NCBI GenBank assembly: GCA_002150815.3
Contig: NDFF03000033.1
Coordinates: 558,001 to 622,000 of the forward strand
DNA from: Grammothele lineata
Lineage: Eukaryota > Basidiomycota > Agaricomycetes > Polyporales > Polyporaceae
Direction of reading: 5' to 3'
DNA: 64,000 nt
Shown here: piece after piece, positions 10,604-21,999 of the stretch
Layout: every line of letters starts with the position of its first letter
Numbering within the stretch: the first letter of the stretch is position 1
The notes under the pieces: model-generated
Seen by the model: the letters and a program-made list of their open reading frames with translations, nothing else
Databases searched by the model: none
Told to the model about the DNA's origin: nothing
Made by a program: the position numbers and the translations under genes

Positions 10604-11677
10604 TTAGATTAACGTGGCAACTTCTAGCTTGGTACCAAGCCCCTTCCATCGGGTCCCCGCGCCGGCCTCCTGTGAAAGTTCTGTAGGTAGCTCCGTCAAG
10701 ATCTTCGCGATCCACATAGGGTCGGTCAGGGGGGTAAGATCGTCGCGTGTGGGCAGCCGCTGTGTACGACATGAGTATCAACGAGTTGATTCTACTAGGG
10801 GATGTAGCTCACGCACCACTTTCACGCGTTCGTATGGGGCTTCCCAACCGCTTGTTTCTCTGACAACCAAAGGCGGAGAGGATGCGAAGGAATGATATAC
10901 GCGCGTGTCATACGTGCGGAAAAGGACGCCGTCCACTCTGAGCGTGAATCGTTGCAAGATAAAGATACAAGTAGGCATCACGCGCTGTCGGAAAGGACGT
11001 GAGTCGAATTCCGCGCGGCCTGCTTGGAAACGTACGATGCGGACGAGTAGATGTGAAGCGCCATTGTCATGTAACTCGTCCTCATACAAAGGGATCTCAG
11101 CGTAGAATAAGATGGGGTCCTGGCGAGTGAGTTCGGCCAAGGGTATGGTGTGCTTGGGGTTATGAGGATCGGCAGGTTGCCAGCTAATCTCTTTGGTTGA
11201 AGATTGTGTTATATGTCCTGCGTACAATGTCGTGTACGTCCAGTCAAAAGGTTTGGTCGGAACGGTCTTGGGCATGGGAATCTGTGAAGTAGGACCCGTG
11301 CTGGGTCTTGTAAGAATTAACTGAAGTATTTTACAGGCCAAGCTAGCGTACCGACTACGCAGCCAGGCATCAGCATATCCGACCTTGACCCCACCATCAC
11401 CCTCCTGCAGCTCGCCGTTCCTGACCCCTTTCAAGGCCTCCTCTGTGCTGAATGCGAACTTCCATCCACTCTCTCGATGTTCAAGCTCTAAGGAGTTACT
11501 GCCAAAAGTCATTTCCGGCAAGGGTATACCACCTATGGCAGCTTGAAGCGCGTCAGACTGTCCCGCGTTCGATATGGGGTTGGTGCATGCTGTGATCGTC
11601 CAGGAGCCGATTTCGATGGCGCGAGAGTTGGGAGATTCAAGCAAGCGATGTTGCGGAAGGGAAATAGCGGCAGCCAT
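10604..11677 (-). CDS. TIP41: Tip41/TIPRL-type TOR pathway regulator
   Basis: Exons 11677-10817 and 10759-10604 encode 338 residues. Seen: IEIGSWTITACTNPISNAG, LPEMTFGSNSLELEH, GWKFAFSTEEAL, KTVPTKPFDWTYTTLYAG, PILFYAEIPLYEDELHDNG, RFTLRVDGVLFRTYDTRVYH and the C-terminal TRDDLTPLTDP. This is the TIP41 family, cytosolic proteins that bind PP2A-type phosphatase catalytic subunits or Tap42 and link them to TORC1. The start at 11677 (MAAAISLPQHR) fits the family start; an in-frame ATG at 11794 would add 39 residues. A stretch near residue 120 (KILQLILTRPSTGP) is longer than I expect; it is open and no in-phase intron fits. Confidence 0.95.
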
Positions 11678-11962
11678 GATGACTTCTAGAGCACAAGGTC
11701 GTCCCGGATGGGACCGCGAGCACGTACTGCAGGATGTCGTGGATGTGGACGAAGGGACGGTAATGTGCTGACAGCGAGGACAAGGACCGAGCATCGCGTC
11801 GACTCTGCCAAGACGCGAATCCCAATTGCAACGCGGTACGCGCCACAGCCGTGGTCAGCGCTTGCATTCACAACCTCCGCCATTCACCATCTGCAAGACG
11901 TCCGACGTTCTCCTCTTTCGACATAGCCCTCGGTCTCACCGAGATCCCTGATACCACCTGCC
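11678..11962. promoter_or_regulatory. Bidirectional promoter TIP41 / dynein LIC
   Basis: 285 bases separate divergent start codons, so both core promoters must share it. No recognised motif stands out. Confidence 0.55.
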
Positions 11963-13912
11963 ATGGATAACTCTCGTCCTTCTTCGCCCGATGCGCCGCC
12001 GCAGGACTTGTGGTCGTCAATTCTCGACTCTGTCTCCTCTTCTCGCTCCATACCCTCCAAGCAGATCATCTTGCTCGGCGAGCCATCGTCCGGCAAGTCA
12101 ACGCTCGTGTCTGCGTTATTACAAAAACCGCCACCAGAAGAAACTAAGGAAGACCAGCGCACTGACTTTGCTATTGGATATGACTGGGCGGACGTGCGAG
12201 ACGATGCGGACGAAGGTGTGTACCCGTCCACGTCCGTGACCTGCAGCTATAAGATTGAACGGCATTGTTCATGCAGATACCCTTGCTCGGCTTTCTGTGT
12301 ACAGTGTGCCTTCCTCAGCACCATCATATTCTGCATTGCTGCCCCACTTCGTGCCTCCCAGAGCGTCATTACAACATTCCCTCGTAATGATTGCGCTTGA
12401 TTGGACGCGACCGTGGTCATTCATACAAGAGCTGGAAACATGGCTAGAGTGGGTGGAAAGGTGGGTCAAGGGGGATGGGACACGGGAATTAGACATAGCC
12501 AAGGAGGAGAACCGAGAACGACGTACGTTACTCTTTACCTGCGAGTCTCGTCCGAGCCGTGAACGTGATCTTCCCAGTCCAGGCCCACTGGCAATATTAT
12601 ACCGAGCCGTCGGCTGAACCTCTCCCTGCAACTTCGACGGTGTCGAGCACGCTACTTCCACTTGGGCCGGGCACGCTCACTCAGAACTCCGCGGGTGTTC
12701 CTATTGTGGTCGTCTGCACGAAGGCAGACCTCATCGACGAGGGCAACGACATCATTGGCTCAGGACCATCGGGTATGGGTGGCATGGTGAAAGGCAAAGG
12801 GGGCGAGTGGGAGGAGCGTACCGATAGCATAATGCAGGTCCTACGAGCTATTTGTCTCAAATGTAGGTGCTCATTCCTCTCTTGCGCATGTCTAGACCTA
12901 ATAGGCTCCGGACACGCAGATGGTGCCTCGTTGTTCTACACAACACCGCAGCCCGCGACCCTCCAAGTGTTGAGGCAATATGCGCTGCACATGCTTTTTA
13001 TCCCGCCCGCGCCATCTCCGTCCATGGCGTCTGGCGGAGAAGTCACTGCGCCCCCTCGTAATCCATTCCCCTTCCAACATAAACCCAACGCGCTCGACAG
13101 AGATAAGATTGTCATCCCTGCAGGATGGGATAGCTGGGGCAAGATCGCTGTTCTGCGCGACGGTTTCGACGCGAAGTTCTGGGGGGAGGCTTGGGAGAAC
13201 GACCTCGACGGGTCCGACGACGACGCGGGCCCTAGAGCGTCCAGGTTGTACGCGGGCCTCGTCCCCGACCTCAGCCGCAAGGTAAGCCTTGCCCCACTCA
13301 TTCGCTTTCTTTTGCTCATACGCTCATCCGTTGCGCCTTCTCGCGCCGCAGCCACCCCCGCTACCACCGCTCAACAATCCGACACCAGAGCAGGTCTTCC
13401 TCGCGAAGAACTACGACGAGAACGCCAAGAACCCGAACCGCGACCCCCGCGGTGCATTCCGCAACCCGAACGAGACTGCCGCGGCGGGCATCGTGGGTCC
13501 CATGGGCAGCTCCTCCTTCACCCTCCCCAATGTCGAGCGCGCCCTCACCGAGATGGAGGGCTCCGTCGGCCCCGGCGGCGCGGGCGCGCTCAACGCAAGC
13601 GTCATCGGGGTCGGGGCCGGGGTTGGGGGTGTCGGCGACCGTAAGGCCGCGCCTGGACGTGCTGGCGCAAGGATGCCGCCTTCGAACCTGTCCGTCCCGA
13701 CGTCGGCTGCAGCCCTGGGGCTCGGTCGGACTGCATCAGCGTCTCCCGCACCGCTGTCAGCGACGACACCGAACTCGGCGGACGACCAGACGCAACATCA
13801 GGCCCTCAAGAAATTCTTCGATGACTTGATAAATAAGAGGAATCGGACGGATGACAAATCCGCGTCTGCGAAGAGCCCGGATGGCGACGCTGGTGCGGAG
13901 GATGGTAGCTGA
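11963..13912 (+). CDS. Cytoplasmic dynein light intermediate chain
   Basis: Exons 11963-12215, 12277-12522, 12578-12862, 12920-13281 and 13352-13912 encode 568 residues. Seen: a P-loop GEPSSGKST near residue 38, TDFAIGYDW, a guanine-recognition-like VVCTKADLID, and the conserved KIVIPAGWDSWGKI and FDAKFWGEAW blocks typical of dynein light intermediate chains. The C-terminal third is Pro/Ser/Gly-rich and ends with a short helix, ALKKFFDDLINKR, resembling the adaptor-binding helix of this family. Role from family knowledge: ties the dynein heavy chain to cargo adaptors for endosome and nuclear transport in hyphae. It shares a promoter with TIP41. Confidence 0.93.
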
Positions 13913-14496
13913 GGTAGTTTTGTCGTGTTCCCTTTTGCCTGGTATCGTAGTTATAATGGTTCCATGCATGTGCGATTGACTGGCTACAATGATCACAGGC
14001 AGACAATGCCGCTAACAGCACATTCATACATGCGGAACCAGATGCAGTGCAGTCTGCAACTAAGTGCTGGAACTGAACACCAGAGAAGCTCACGCACAGG
14101 TATACAAGGCCGTTAACATTGCGGTCTACAGGAGGGCAGAATACGCAAGACACGAACATGGCAGAATGGGACTGTACGTAAGCTGAGGCCTGAGGGTCTA
14201 CAACTACTGGACGAACGTATGATGGCATGATCAAGAACACTGATAATGTAAGGGCATGGCCAAGGACACATGGGAACACGAAATACCTATAGAAAATCGT
14301 TAATGATGACTAGGACGTAGTATGGCACGTGGGATCAGCGAAGCAATGGCGAGACGTGAGGTGGAGACGTGGGCGGGAAGGTGAGACGGAGGTAGCAGCA
14401 CCTGGAGATAGGAAGGTCCAAGCGCGGATCACAACATGATAGAGCAGAATGAAGCAGACAGAATGCGAACCGGACGGAGACAACATGCAAGGACGA
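13913..14496. other. Intergenic between convergent genes
   Basis: 584 bases between the stop codons of the dynein and Btz genes. Only 3' untranslated sequence is expected; I see no gene. Confidence 0.5.
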
Positions 14497-17094
14497 CTAA
14501 TAGTAGACAATGGGTTGAGAGGGATGGTGCTGGTGGTGAGGATGAGGGTGGGGAGGGGGGTGAGCATGCTCTGGCGCATACATTTCGTACTGGTAACCGG
14601 GCTGTGACATGTCCATGTACGGAGAGTAACCGTACTGCTCAGGATAGTAGTATTGCTGGGGGTAAGGGGCATACGCAGACGTCGCTTCCACCGGGGGCGT
14701 GTGCGGGTGCTGCGGGACTTGTTCAACCGCACCGTTCTGATCGCCAGCGCCTTCTCCAGAAGCGTGCCGAGGAATGAACGTAGGGGCATCCACGGCAGTA
14801 GGTGAGAACGCTACGGAAGTAGACAGGTTACTCCGTGGATGGGCAGGTCTCGTCGATCGCTTTGCATCCACGCCGCCCTCAGTCGGCGCCCGTATCTCAA
14901 TCCGGCTGGTCTGACGAGCAGGCGAGAAGATAGGGACGCCAGTGGCAGGGTCCACGAACGAAGCGATGGACGGGGTCTGAGGTGTGTGCGGGGGTGCGAG
15001 GAAGTCCGGAGAAGCGCCTGAGTGATGCCGCAGATGAGAGGGGACAAATGGCATGCTGAGCGAAGGATGGTGCGCGTGCATCATCGGCCGGGGAGTATAC
15101 ATCGGCGGCGGAGTAGGTTGGATGTAAACAGGGCGCCCAGTGGCGTACTCGTATGGCATACCCTGGTGGTTGACAGCGACGCCGGGGGGCAGCGCGGGCG
15201 CATACGCATACGGAGATCCGTAAGGCGGTGAAGTTGGCGGAGGAACGGGTGAGAAGCTGGTTTGTAGGGGATGGAGAACAGGTGGGGCGGAGAGCTGTTC
15301 TTCCGAGGGCGCTGCAACCTCAGCCCCGTTCGTGTCTTCCACCGGAGGTGGGTTCCGAAGAATGGTCTCCTGGATCTTGGCACTAGGCGAGGATAGTTCG
15401 TCTGCAGGTGGTAGCACAGTCAGCTGCTCGATGGGGTGGCGAACCTCCTCCGCAACTACAGATGGTAAACTTTGCGAGGGCGCGGTGGAGGGGGGAATGG
15501 GTGACGTCTGGGAGACTAGATCGACAGAACTTGTGGAAGACATCGAGAGATCCACGCGGCGATTTGGCACGACATTTGGCCGCACGGTGAAAACTTCCTC
15601 GATGGACAGTTCATCGCCGGTGGTAGGCGCCTCTTTCGCTTCATGCACTTGAACCGGAGGCTCGTGAACTTCCGCCTTTCCAGTCGCGACCGGTATACGA
15701 ACAGTGATGACCTTGTCAGAATCGAGCGACGCCTGAGGTGCTTCACTGGGTTGTTCGGAGGAATGTCCAGTTGAGCGTGGAGGAAGTCTGACAACGTGTG
15801 GCACCTTCGCTCCGGGAAGCTTGACCCTGACTCCCCGACCTACTCCTGGACGAGGCTTGGTGGACATATCGGAATAGAGGAAGATGTCGTGCTGCTTCGT
15901 CCACATCTTGTCTGGTTTCTGCGCGTACCACACACGTTCTCCCATGGATATGGATGAAGCGAGCGGGCGGTGAGATGATGAAGGCGATACCAGACCCCCA
16001 CGGACATAGGCTCCTCGTCCCCTCGCAGGAACAAAGCCCCTTCCACGGAAGCCAAAACCACGTTGGGGACCCGGAGGCGCTTGCTGCGGCAATTGCTGTT
16101 GCTGCTGTTCTTGAAAGACTCGACGCCGTTCATCCCTCCGCTTCATCTCCTCGAAGCCGTCGTGCGTCCACGGTCGCTCGACAGGAGGTACCTCCGACGA
16201 CTCCTCTTGTGGTGCATCGTCGTCGGGATGCATCGCGGATGCACCAGGGTAGAAGCCCCTGGTACGTCCCCGCATGCCGAAGCCACCACGCCCCCGACCC
16301 CGAGTTTGCCAACGGCCCCTCCACCACCCACTGAGACTACGGAGATCTTTGTCCAAGAGGCGATCATCGTGTCCCCAAAACTCTCCAACCTTTGGGACAA
16401 AGGATGGATCCGTCTGTAGACGCTGCTGATACGCTTGACGAGCAGACTGGCCGCGTCCACGAGAAGAGAATGAGCCACGCTGCGGCGAGAATGTGCTGGG
16501 TGCTGCAGGATCTTCGATCTCGTGGGAATCAGCGGCTTCCAGAGGAGCCGCTGGAGAGGAGGCAGGTGGGGGCGCGGACGTCGCGCGGGTAGACGCCTTC
16601 TTCCCCGTTTTGTGGCTTTTGCGAGAACGTGGGGGAGGAGAAGACGCACGGGGCTCAATGCGATTCGGGTCCATGTCCGCGAAATCGATGACGGGAAGGT
16701 CTGCCGCACCATTCTCCGCTTCGCCAGCTACCATCTCGGCCCAGTTGCTTGCATCCGCGAAGATGCCGGCGTGGCTTCCAGATGGGTCTTTGGCAGGCGC
16801 ATGAGCGACAGGAGGTGGACTCTGAGTTGTGCTTGGGGTTACGACTTCCGAGTGAACATCGGCGTGTAGTTCGAACGACGAAGACTCTGAGTCGGAGTCG
16901 GAATCAACGGAGGAGTGGTCATCGTCTGTTTCCGAGTCTGTCCTGACCTCCCTTTCGATTTCTTCGTCGCTCTCGAACTCGCCCTTAGCCCGACCCCTCC
17001 TCTTCACGACACGGCGTTTCCTGGGAACAGGGTTCGAGAACGATCGCTCGAGAGGTTTGGAAGACTTGGAGGCAGGTGCAGATGTAGAAGGCAT
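14497..17094 (-). CDS. Btz/CASC3-domain protein (exon junction complex type)
   Basis: A single uninterrupted frame of 865 residues, unusual among its intron-rich neighbours. N-terminus: basic KRRVVKRRGR then acidic DSDSDSESS. Around residues 220-260 lies the Btz signature: DPSFVPKVGEFWGHDDR with LSGWWRGRW, the segment that in CASC3/Barentsz binds eIF4A3. RG-rich repeats (RGRGRGGFGMRGR, RGRGFVPARGRG) and a Gln run follow, suggesting RNA binding. The second half is Pro/Ser-rich and ends in a His/Pro/Tyr-rich tail (PPHPHPHHQHH). Inferred role: exon junction complex-linked mRNA localisation, translation or decay. The Btz call is firm; the rest is disordered and species-specific. Confidence 0.88.
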   Translation of the reverse strand: MPSTSAPASKSSKPLERSFSNPVPRKRRVVKRRGRAKGEFESDEEIEREVRTDSETDDDHSSVDSDSDSESSSFELHADVHSEVVTPSTTQSPPPVAHAPAKDPSGSHAGIFADASNWAEMVAGEAENGAADLPVIDFADMDPNRIEPRASSPPPRSRKSHKTGKKASTRATSAPPPASSPAAPLEAADSHEIEDPAAPSTFSPQRGSFSSRGRGQSARQAYQQRLQTDPSFVPKVGEFWGHDDRLLDKDLRSLSGWWRGRWQTRGRGRGGFGMRGRTRGFYPGASAMHPDDDAPQEESSEVPPVERPWTHDGFEEMKRRDERRRVFQEQQQQQLPQQAPPGPQRGFGFRGRGFVPARGRGAYVRGGLVSPSSSHRPLASSISMGERVWYAQKPDKMWTKQHDIFLYSDMSTKPRPGVGRGVRVKLPGAKVPHVVRLPPRSTGHSSEQPSEAPQASLDSDKVITVRIPVATGKAEVHEPPVQVHEAKEAPTTGDELSIEEVFTVRPNVVPNRRVDLSMSSTSSVDLVSQTSPIPPSTAPSQSLPSVVAEEVRHPIEQLTVLPPADELSSPSAKIQETILRNPPPVEDTNGAEVAAPSEEQLSAPPVLHPLQTSFSPVPPPTSPPYGSPYAYAPALPPGVAVNHQGMPYEYATGRPVYIQPTPPPMYTPRPMMHAHHPSLSMPFVPSHLRHHSGASPDFLAPPHTPQTPSIASFVDPATGVPIFSPARQTSRIEIRAPTEGGVDAKRSTRPAHPRSNLSTSVAFSPTAVDAPTFIPRHASGEGAGDQNGAVEQVPQHPHTPPVEATSAYAPYPQQYYYPEQYGYSPYMDMSQPGYQYEMYAPEHAHPPPHPHPHHQHHPSQPIVYY

Positions 17095-17875
17095 ATTACA
17101 GGTCTACTGAGATGAGAGGTGGGAATGAGATCAAGAGACTAGAAAAGTTTGACGAAAAACATACCAGCGAGGATGCAGAGATAGGACAGTGCGAGTGTGA
17201 AGCAAGTGCAGAAAATGAGAAGATAGTAGAGCGTAAGCGGAGGACGTCAATGATGGTGCGAAAATAGGGTCGTCGTCGTGGATGACGATGAGGAAGACAA
17301 GACACAGTCGCCACGACTCGGGGCCGTCGTGCTTTGTCAGCGTACCTATTCGAGGCCCGAGGGCGAGTCAATCTGCCTGCGAGGCTTTCGGGCTTACAAT
17401 AGGGTAAGGGTTTGAAGAAAATGCCTATTTCATTGAAACTCCGAAAGGCCTGCTCGTTTCCCGGCACGTCGTCCAACGTTCAACCACAATCTCAACAAGT
17501 TACCGCAGCTGTACTTTGGCTGTACTTGGTTCGTTCAGCGACCAGACACATCGAGTCTAATCTTCTCCATCCTATATCTACATCCTGGAGCGTACAAGAA
17601 ATTTGATCCGTGCCCAATCTCTATCACACAGAACAAGTACGACACACTTTGCAAGAAGTGGTTCTCTTCATTCCGCTACGGTTTTCTCAACTGTGGCGCC
17701 TCGCTGTACCACCTTCAAGCAAGGTAGTGTACTTCGTCCCAATTGAATGCGATGTATTCAAACTGAGTAAAAGGATCTCGCGGTATACGAAATAAACATT
17801 GAGAAGTATATTGCTATCAGAAAGACTGGACCATTGTCCGCCTTGCGTCTAGCTCCTTGCATCACCCCTATACAC
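17095..17875. other. Intergenic, Btz gene promoter / hydrolase 3' end
   Basis: 781 bases between two minus-strand genes. An open frame at 17096-17476 on the minus strand shows no conserved features and probably lies in the leader of the Btz gene. Nothing else is seen. Confidence 0.5.
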
Positions 17876-19278
17876 TCATAGTTTTGTATGCATGCTGTTG
17901 AGTTTTGCATTCTGCAGGAAACGGGCTACAGTCTCTGTGATGAAGTCCTTGCTCTGGACCATCACCCAGTGCCCGACGCCGTCGATAACTTCGATCTGGA
18001 TTTGAGGTATCAGCATTTTGCTCAGCCCCAATGCCTGTTGGTTGCTCGTCGGATCCTCCTTTCCGACTATGAGCAATACAGGCAGATCAGAAGCGGGTAC
18101 GGGGAGCAGCGCGCCGCCTACATAACAATTCCTGGTCAGCACGAACGTCGGACTAGCAGAGACACAGAAGGCTGACCGTGCTCCTCTTCGAAGCGCAGAC
18201 GAGTAGTGCGGTAGTAGTTGAATGGGCCATTCATACCCCCCTGTCCGAACTGTGACAGATAGTATTCGAACTCCTGTGTGATATCAGTGAGTTTTATGCT
18301 TCTTTTGAGGTGCCCGTTCTGCTAACCTGCTGCGTTAGGAATCCTGTATCGCCTCCGGTCACGTCCGAAACTCCGAGAATCCCTGAGTCCAGAACTTCTC
18401 TGAGACCCCCGGGAAGTGTCCATTTGGTCAGTAACGCGTGACCTTCTCTCCGACGGCGGTATACTAGTCTAAAGAATTCCGAGAGCTATGGTGCCGTTCT
18501 GGGTCAGTGACATGGACGCGAACAAGGGGAACAAATTGCTCGTGACATACTCGCCCCTCAATCTCAACATTCGAACCCTTTTCCTGGAAGTAAAGCTGGT
18601 AGCCCCAGTTCGGGAACCGTTTCACCATCTCTTCCAGCGGCATATACTCTCTTGGTGGCGGAACAAATGGAACTGACAGCCTGGCGAGCCGAAATTTCAG
18701 CGCTGTATTACAAGGCATGAACAGGCGCACTGATGCCGCTAACATTACCAGCGCAAGCAGCCTATCTGGGTGCCATAGTGCAAAGCGAGACGCCATAAAA
18801 CAGCCCCAGTCATGGCCGATGATGACCTGTAAATTCGACAAGCCAAGTGTTATGGTGAGTGCGTTCTCAGGTACGGGTAGGAAGTATAAGGGACTGACAG
18901 CTTTTGGAATTTGTAGAAAATCCATGAGTGCCGCTATATCGCCAGTAATTCTCTTAGGGGTATACTCGGCTTCGCTCTCTGGTTTGTCCGAACCGCCATA
19001 GCCCAGCTTGTCGGGAACGACGACGCGGTAGCCGAGATCTACCCAAGGCTTGATCTGGTAGCGCCAGCCATACCTTCAAAATTGTGAGCCGCGTATTGCG
19101 TGTGGTACTTAATTTAATCTGTTGCTTACCAGAAGTCTGGGAATCCGTGGATACAGACGAGAGTCAAGGTTGTGGTGGAATCATAATTAGCGGGAAGCTG
19201 GTCGACGAAGTGATACCGGCGCCCGGTGGAAAGAAGCGCGTAGCGGTGGTTGAAGCTTGCGGGGTTGGCAGGGTCCAT
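17876..19278 (-). CDS. Alpha/beta hydrolase, soluble epoxide hydrolase-like
   Basis: Six exons (19278-19130, 19073-18899, 18826-18551, 18485-18327, 18273-18177, 18117-17876) encode 365 residues. Seen: RYHFVDQ start, oxyanion HGFPDFWYGWRYQI, VVVPDKLGYGGSDKP, the nucleophile elbow GHDWGCFMASRFA (Asp nucleophile as in epoxide hydrolases), a cap region with YYLSQFG, the acid loop VGKEDPTS and the catalytic His in GVGHWVMVQ. All triad positions are present, so it should be active. Known: such enzymes open epoxides with water; substrates in wood-decay fungi range from fatty acid to xenobiotic epoxides. No signal peptide, so probably cytosolic. The first intron must end in AAG; the 18898-18827 intron (72 bases) contains no stop. 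Confidence 0.92.
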
Positions 19279-21999
19279 GATTTGCGGATGGTCTTGGACC
19301 GGCGAGTCGTGTGCGGGTTGTGGTTTTAAAGGACAGACGGCGCTTTAGATCGCCGGGTCGGAAGAATGGCCGAGGAAACGTATACAATCAGACGCATCGA
19401 TGCAGAACATACGTCTCGCATTCTGGTATCGCCCGCGCACATAGGGCCCCGACGACGCGTCATCACATTTGGTCGTCTTGTGCGCCGAAACAAGGAGCAT
19501 CGCCCGCGACTCGTGCAGCGATCATGCAAGCGCGCGTTGCAACGGAAGGGTCGAGGTCGAGCGCGCGCCGTACGCAGTGGCCGCCCGTCGCTTCGCACGT
19601 CTCAATCCCGACCCCCGATGCACTGCCGGTTGGCCGCCAGTCCTGATAACTTTCGTGTCGCAGTCTTCCAGCTCACGACCAACGCTCATGGTCGCCGTCT
19701 GCGCGTCCCGCTCGTCCCACGCCCCCGAGCTCATTCCGGACTCGGGACGGGTGCGCGCCGGAACAACCTCTACGGGCGTGAATCGGCGTAAGACGGTTGA
19801 GCCTGTGCGCCAGGCCGGATGAAAGAACTGTGCGTACGCCTCTCGCCCGTTTTCTCGCCCTCCGTATTTTGTGTCTAGATCTCCGTCGGGTCCGGGAGGA
19901 GCACTCCCGGGCCTCAATTTTAAGGGTTCCCATGCATTTTCGGATGCCGAGGCGTTAAGGCTCGTGGTAGCTGTGGGTGTACATCTCGGACTAGCCTCGT
20001 CTTGGATACGTTACTGACCTCCGCGAATCGCTGTTGGTCGCAGATGCAGATGATCATCGATGCATCCATCGCGGCCCTGTAGATACAAGAACTTGAGATG
20101 TACGATGCCGTCGCTCTACCAGACTGCCGTTTGGTCGTTGCTGTGTCGCCTCGACGTGTTTCAAGCGTATTGGACTATTCGCGAGCTCAAACGTCCAGTC
20201 TTGCTAGGTTCGCTTGGATATACTGCTGCTGCTCCCACATGTCGGCCGCCATGCACATGAAGCGCGGAACGTGTGCTCGCGGCGACTAGAGGATGAGTTC
20301 CAGGCGACGGCTCCGACCGCTAAGGAAGCGAAAACGGGCAAGTTGTCGGTCCAGGAGGTGGCTCATGATCAACTGGCACCAATGCTTCGCAAGTTCTAGG
20401 ACGGCGCGGGCGACGCACGGTCTTACTACTCGCTCCGGTGGTTTGATCCCCGGGTATGGTCAGCGGCCGGCTCTACGACAATCACGATACAGCGTCGTCA
20501 GCATCGCGGGGTCACGATATGAACATACATGTGGGTTCTGGGATTTCAGCTTCTCAAGGGGCTCATGAATGCGCAGGTCCGAGACTTTACTTAAGGTAAT
20601 CGATATTGACCTGGATGTCCACGACCGCTCCATACCTCAGTTAGTCGTTTCAAGTTTGTGACCACGGCGTCATGTCTTACGAGATCGTTCAAGATTTCCC
20701 GTTCAGGTCAATATCGGTGCCTGAACACCACAGGTCGTGTCGGGATTACTTCACATTTTAGGACCGCCTAAATGTTACACAACACCATGATGGACGAGCA
20801 CGGCGTCTCGCGAACGTGATTTTTCGTCCCTCGGGTTTCGGCCGCCTGAATCCCGTGTTCTGTGCTCATCGGTAAGTTTGCTTAAGTCGATCCCAACATC
20901 ACCCCGACTTGTGGTGTCGTCGCACAATTTTACTATGTTGCAAGAGTAAGCATCGTGCCGGCTTGTATGGGCCGGCGTTATGTCTGCCGGATGCTCGACG
21001 CGTGATCGTGGGGTATTCGCGCGTTCGCGATCCTATCCCAGAGAGAAAGTCACGGTGCTGCGGTTCGGGCTGACTTGGTTGTCTCGGGAGCAATTACGCT
21101 GTATTGCTAACCACGGGTCCGCATTCAGCAGCTTACTAGCTACATGGGTATATTTCGAGCCGCAGAAGTTTCAACTCAGGCTGACGGTGAGTGTTTGGCG
21201 CTCGTCTGTCACCCATGTCTTACTTGACTTCTCCGTCATCTCATCTATCATGGAGTACCGCCCCGCGTACACTGCGCGCAGCAATACTGGTCAGTCTCCG
21301 CCGTGTTGGTATGATGCTCACAGATCATGTGCAATTACTCGTGGAATATAGACTAGGAGCCGCCCCAGCAATTTGAAGTGTAACCATGCTGTCTCGACCC
21401 TGCAGACGCTTACACCTTGGTTTGGCAGACAATATTTATGCGAGCGTATCATCCGCTGTTGAAATATGCACCTGCCTTCTGGAGAAATACGGCCACATTC
21501 AGGCACACCCAGTTTTTCGAAGCAAACTCCGACGGTTTCGGAATGTGGTTTCGATACACCAGTGTTTGCGCCAGTGTGTGGGCGCGGGATTGGCGGAACA
21601 TTTTCAATCCTTTCCACGATTATTTGGTGTGTCGTCTGCATCATTCCGTTGTAGACTGATGCAACTACGCGTCCACCGGGTGTCACAACGGACACGTCCA
21701 AGTCACATCGCCCACAGCCTAGCATCCGGATATGCGATTATGAGAACCTGCGAGCGTCTCTTCTGGCATCGTGGCCTAGAATCTGTCATGGGAGACAGGT
21801 ATGCGATATATCATAAGACTAACGGGAAGTACGACTGCCTCATGTCTTGAGGCACGAACGACATTGGCATTCATTAACAGCTAGGCAGCTTCGGACGCCC
21901 TAGGGTCTTCTGCTGCATGCCTCCGAAGTCGCCCCCGTCGCCAGCTCCTCCGCTACCACTGCATGGTGTAGAGGCAAACAACATACCTCGTCCTGGACC
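19279..21999. other. Gene-poor region, 2.7 kb
   Basis: No gene I can support. The left part (about 19.4-19.9 kb) is GC-rich with overlapping open frames on both strands, none recognisable. At 20280-20399 a short plus-strand frame ends with a protein-like segment (QEVAHDQLAPMLRKF), perhaps a relic. A 13-base perfect inverted repeat lies at 20601-20613 and 20704-20716. The region could be a decayed mobile element or gene, but it has no intact reading frame or recognisable LTRs. Confidence 0.5.
20601..20716. repeat. Short inverted repeat
   Basis: CGATATTGACCTG at 20601-20613 is repeated in inverted orientation at 20704-20716, 90 bases apart. The arms could form a stem. Significance unknown. Confidence 0.6.

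Noticed and set aside
19366..19917. Overlapping open frames on both strands in the GC-rich stretch
   Set aside because: They overlap each other, lack recognisable domains and sit in a region with no other gene evidence.
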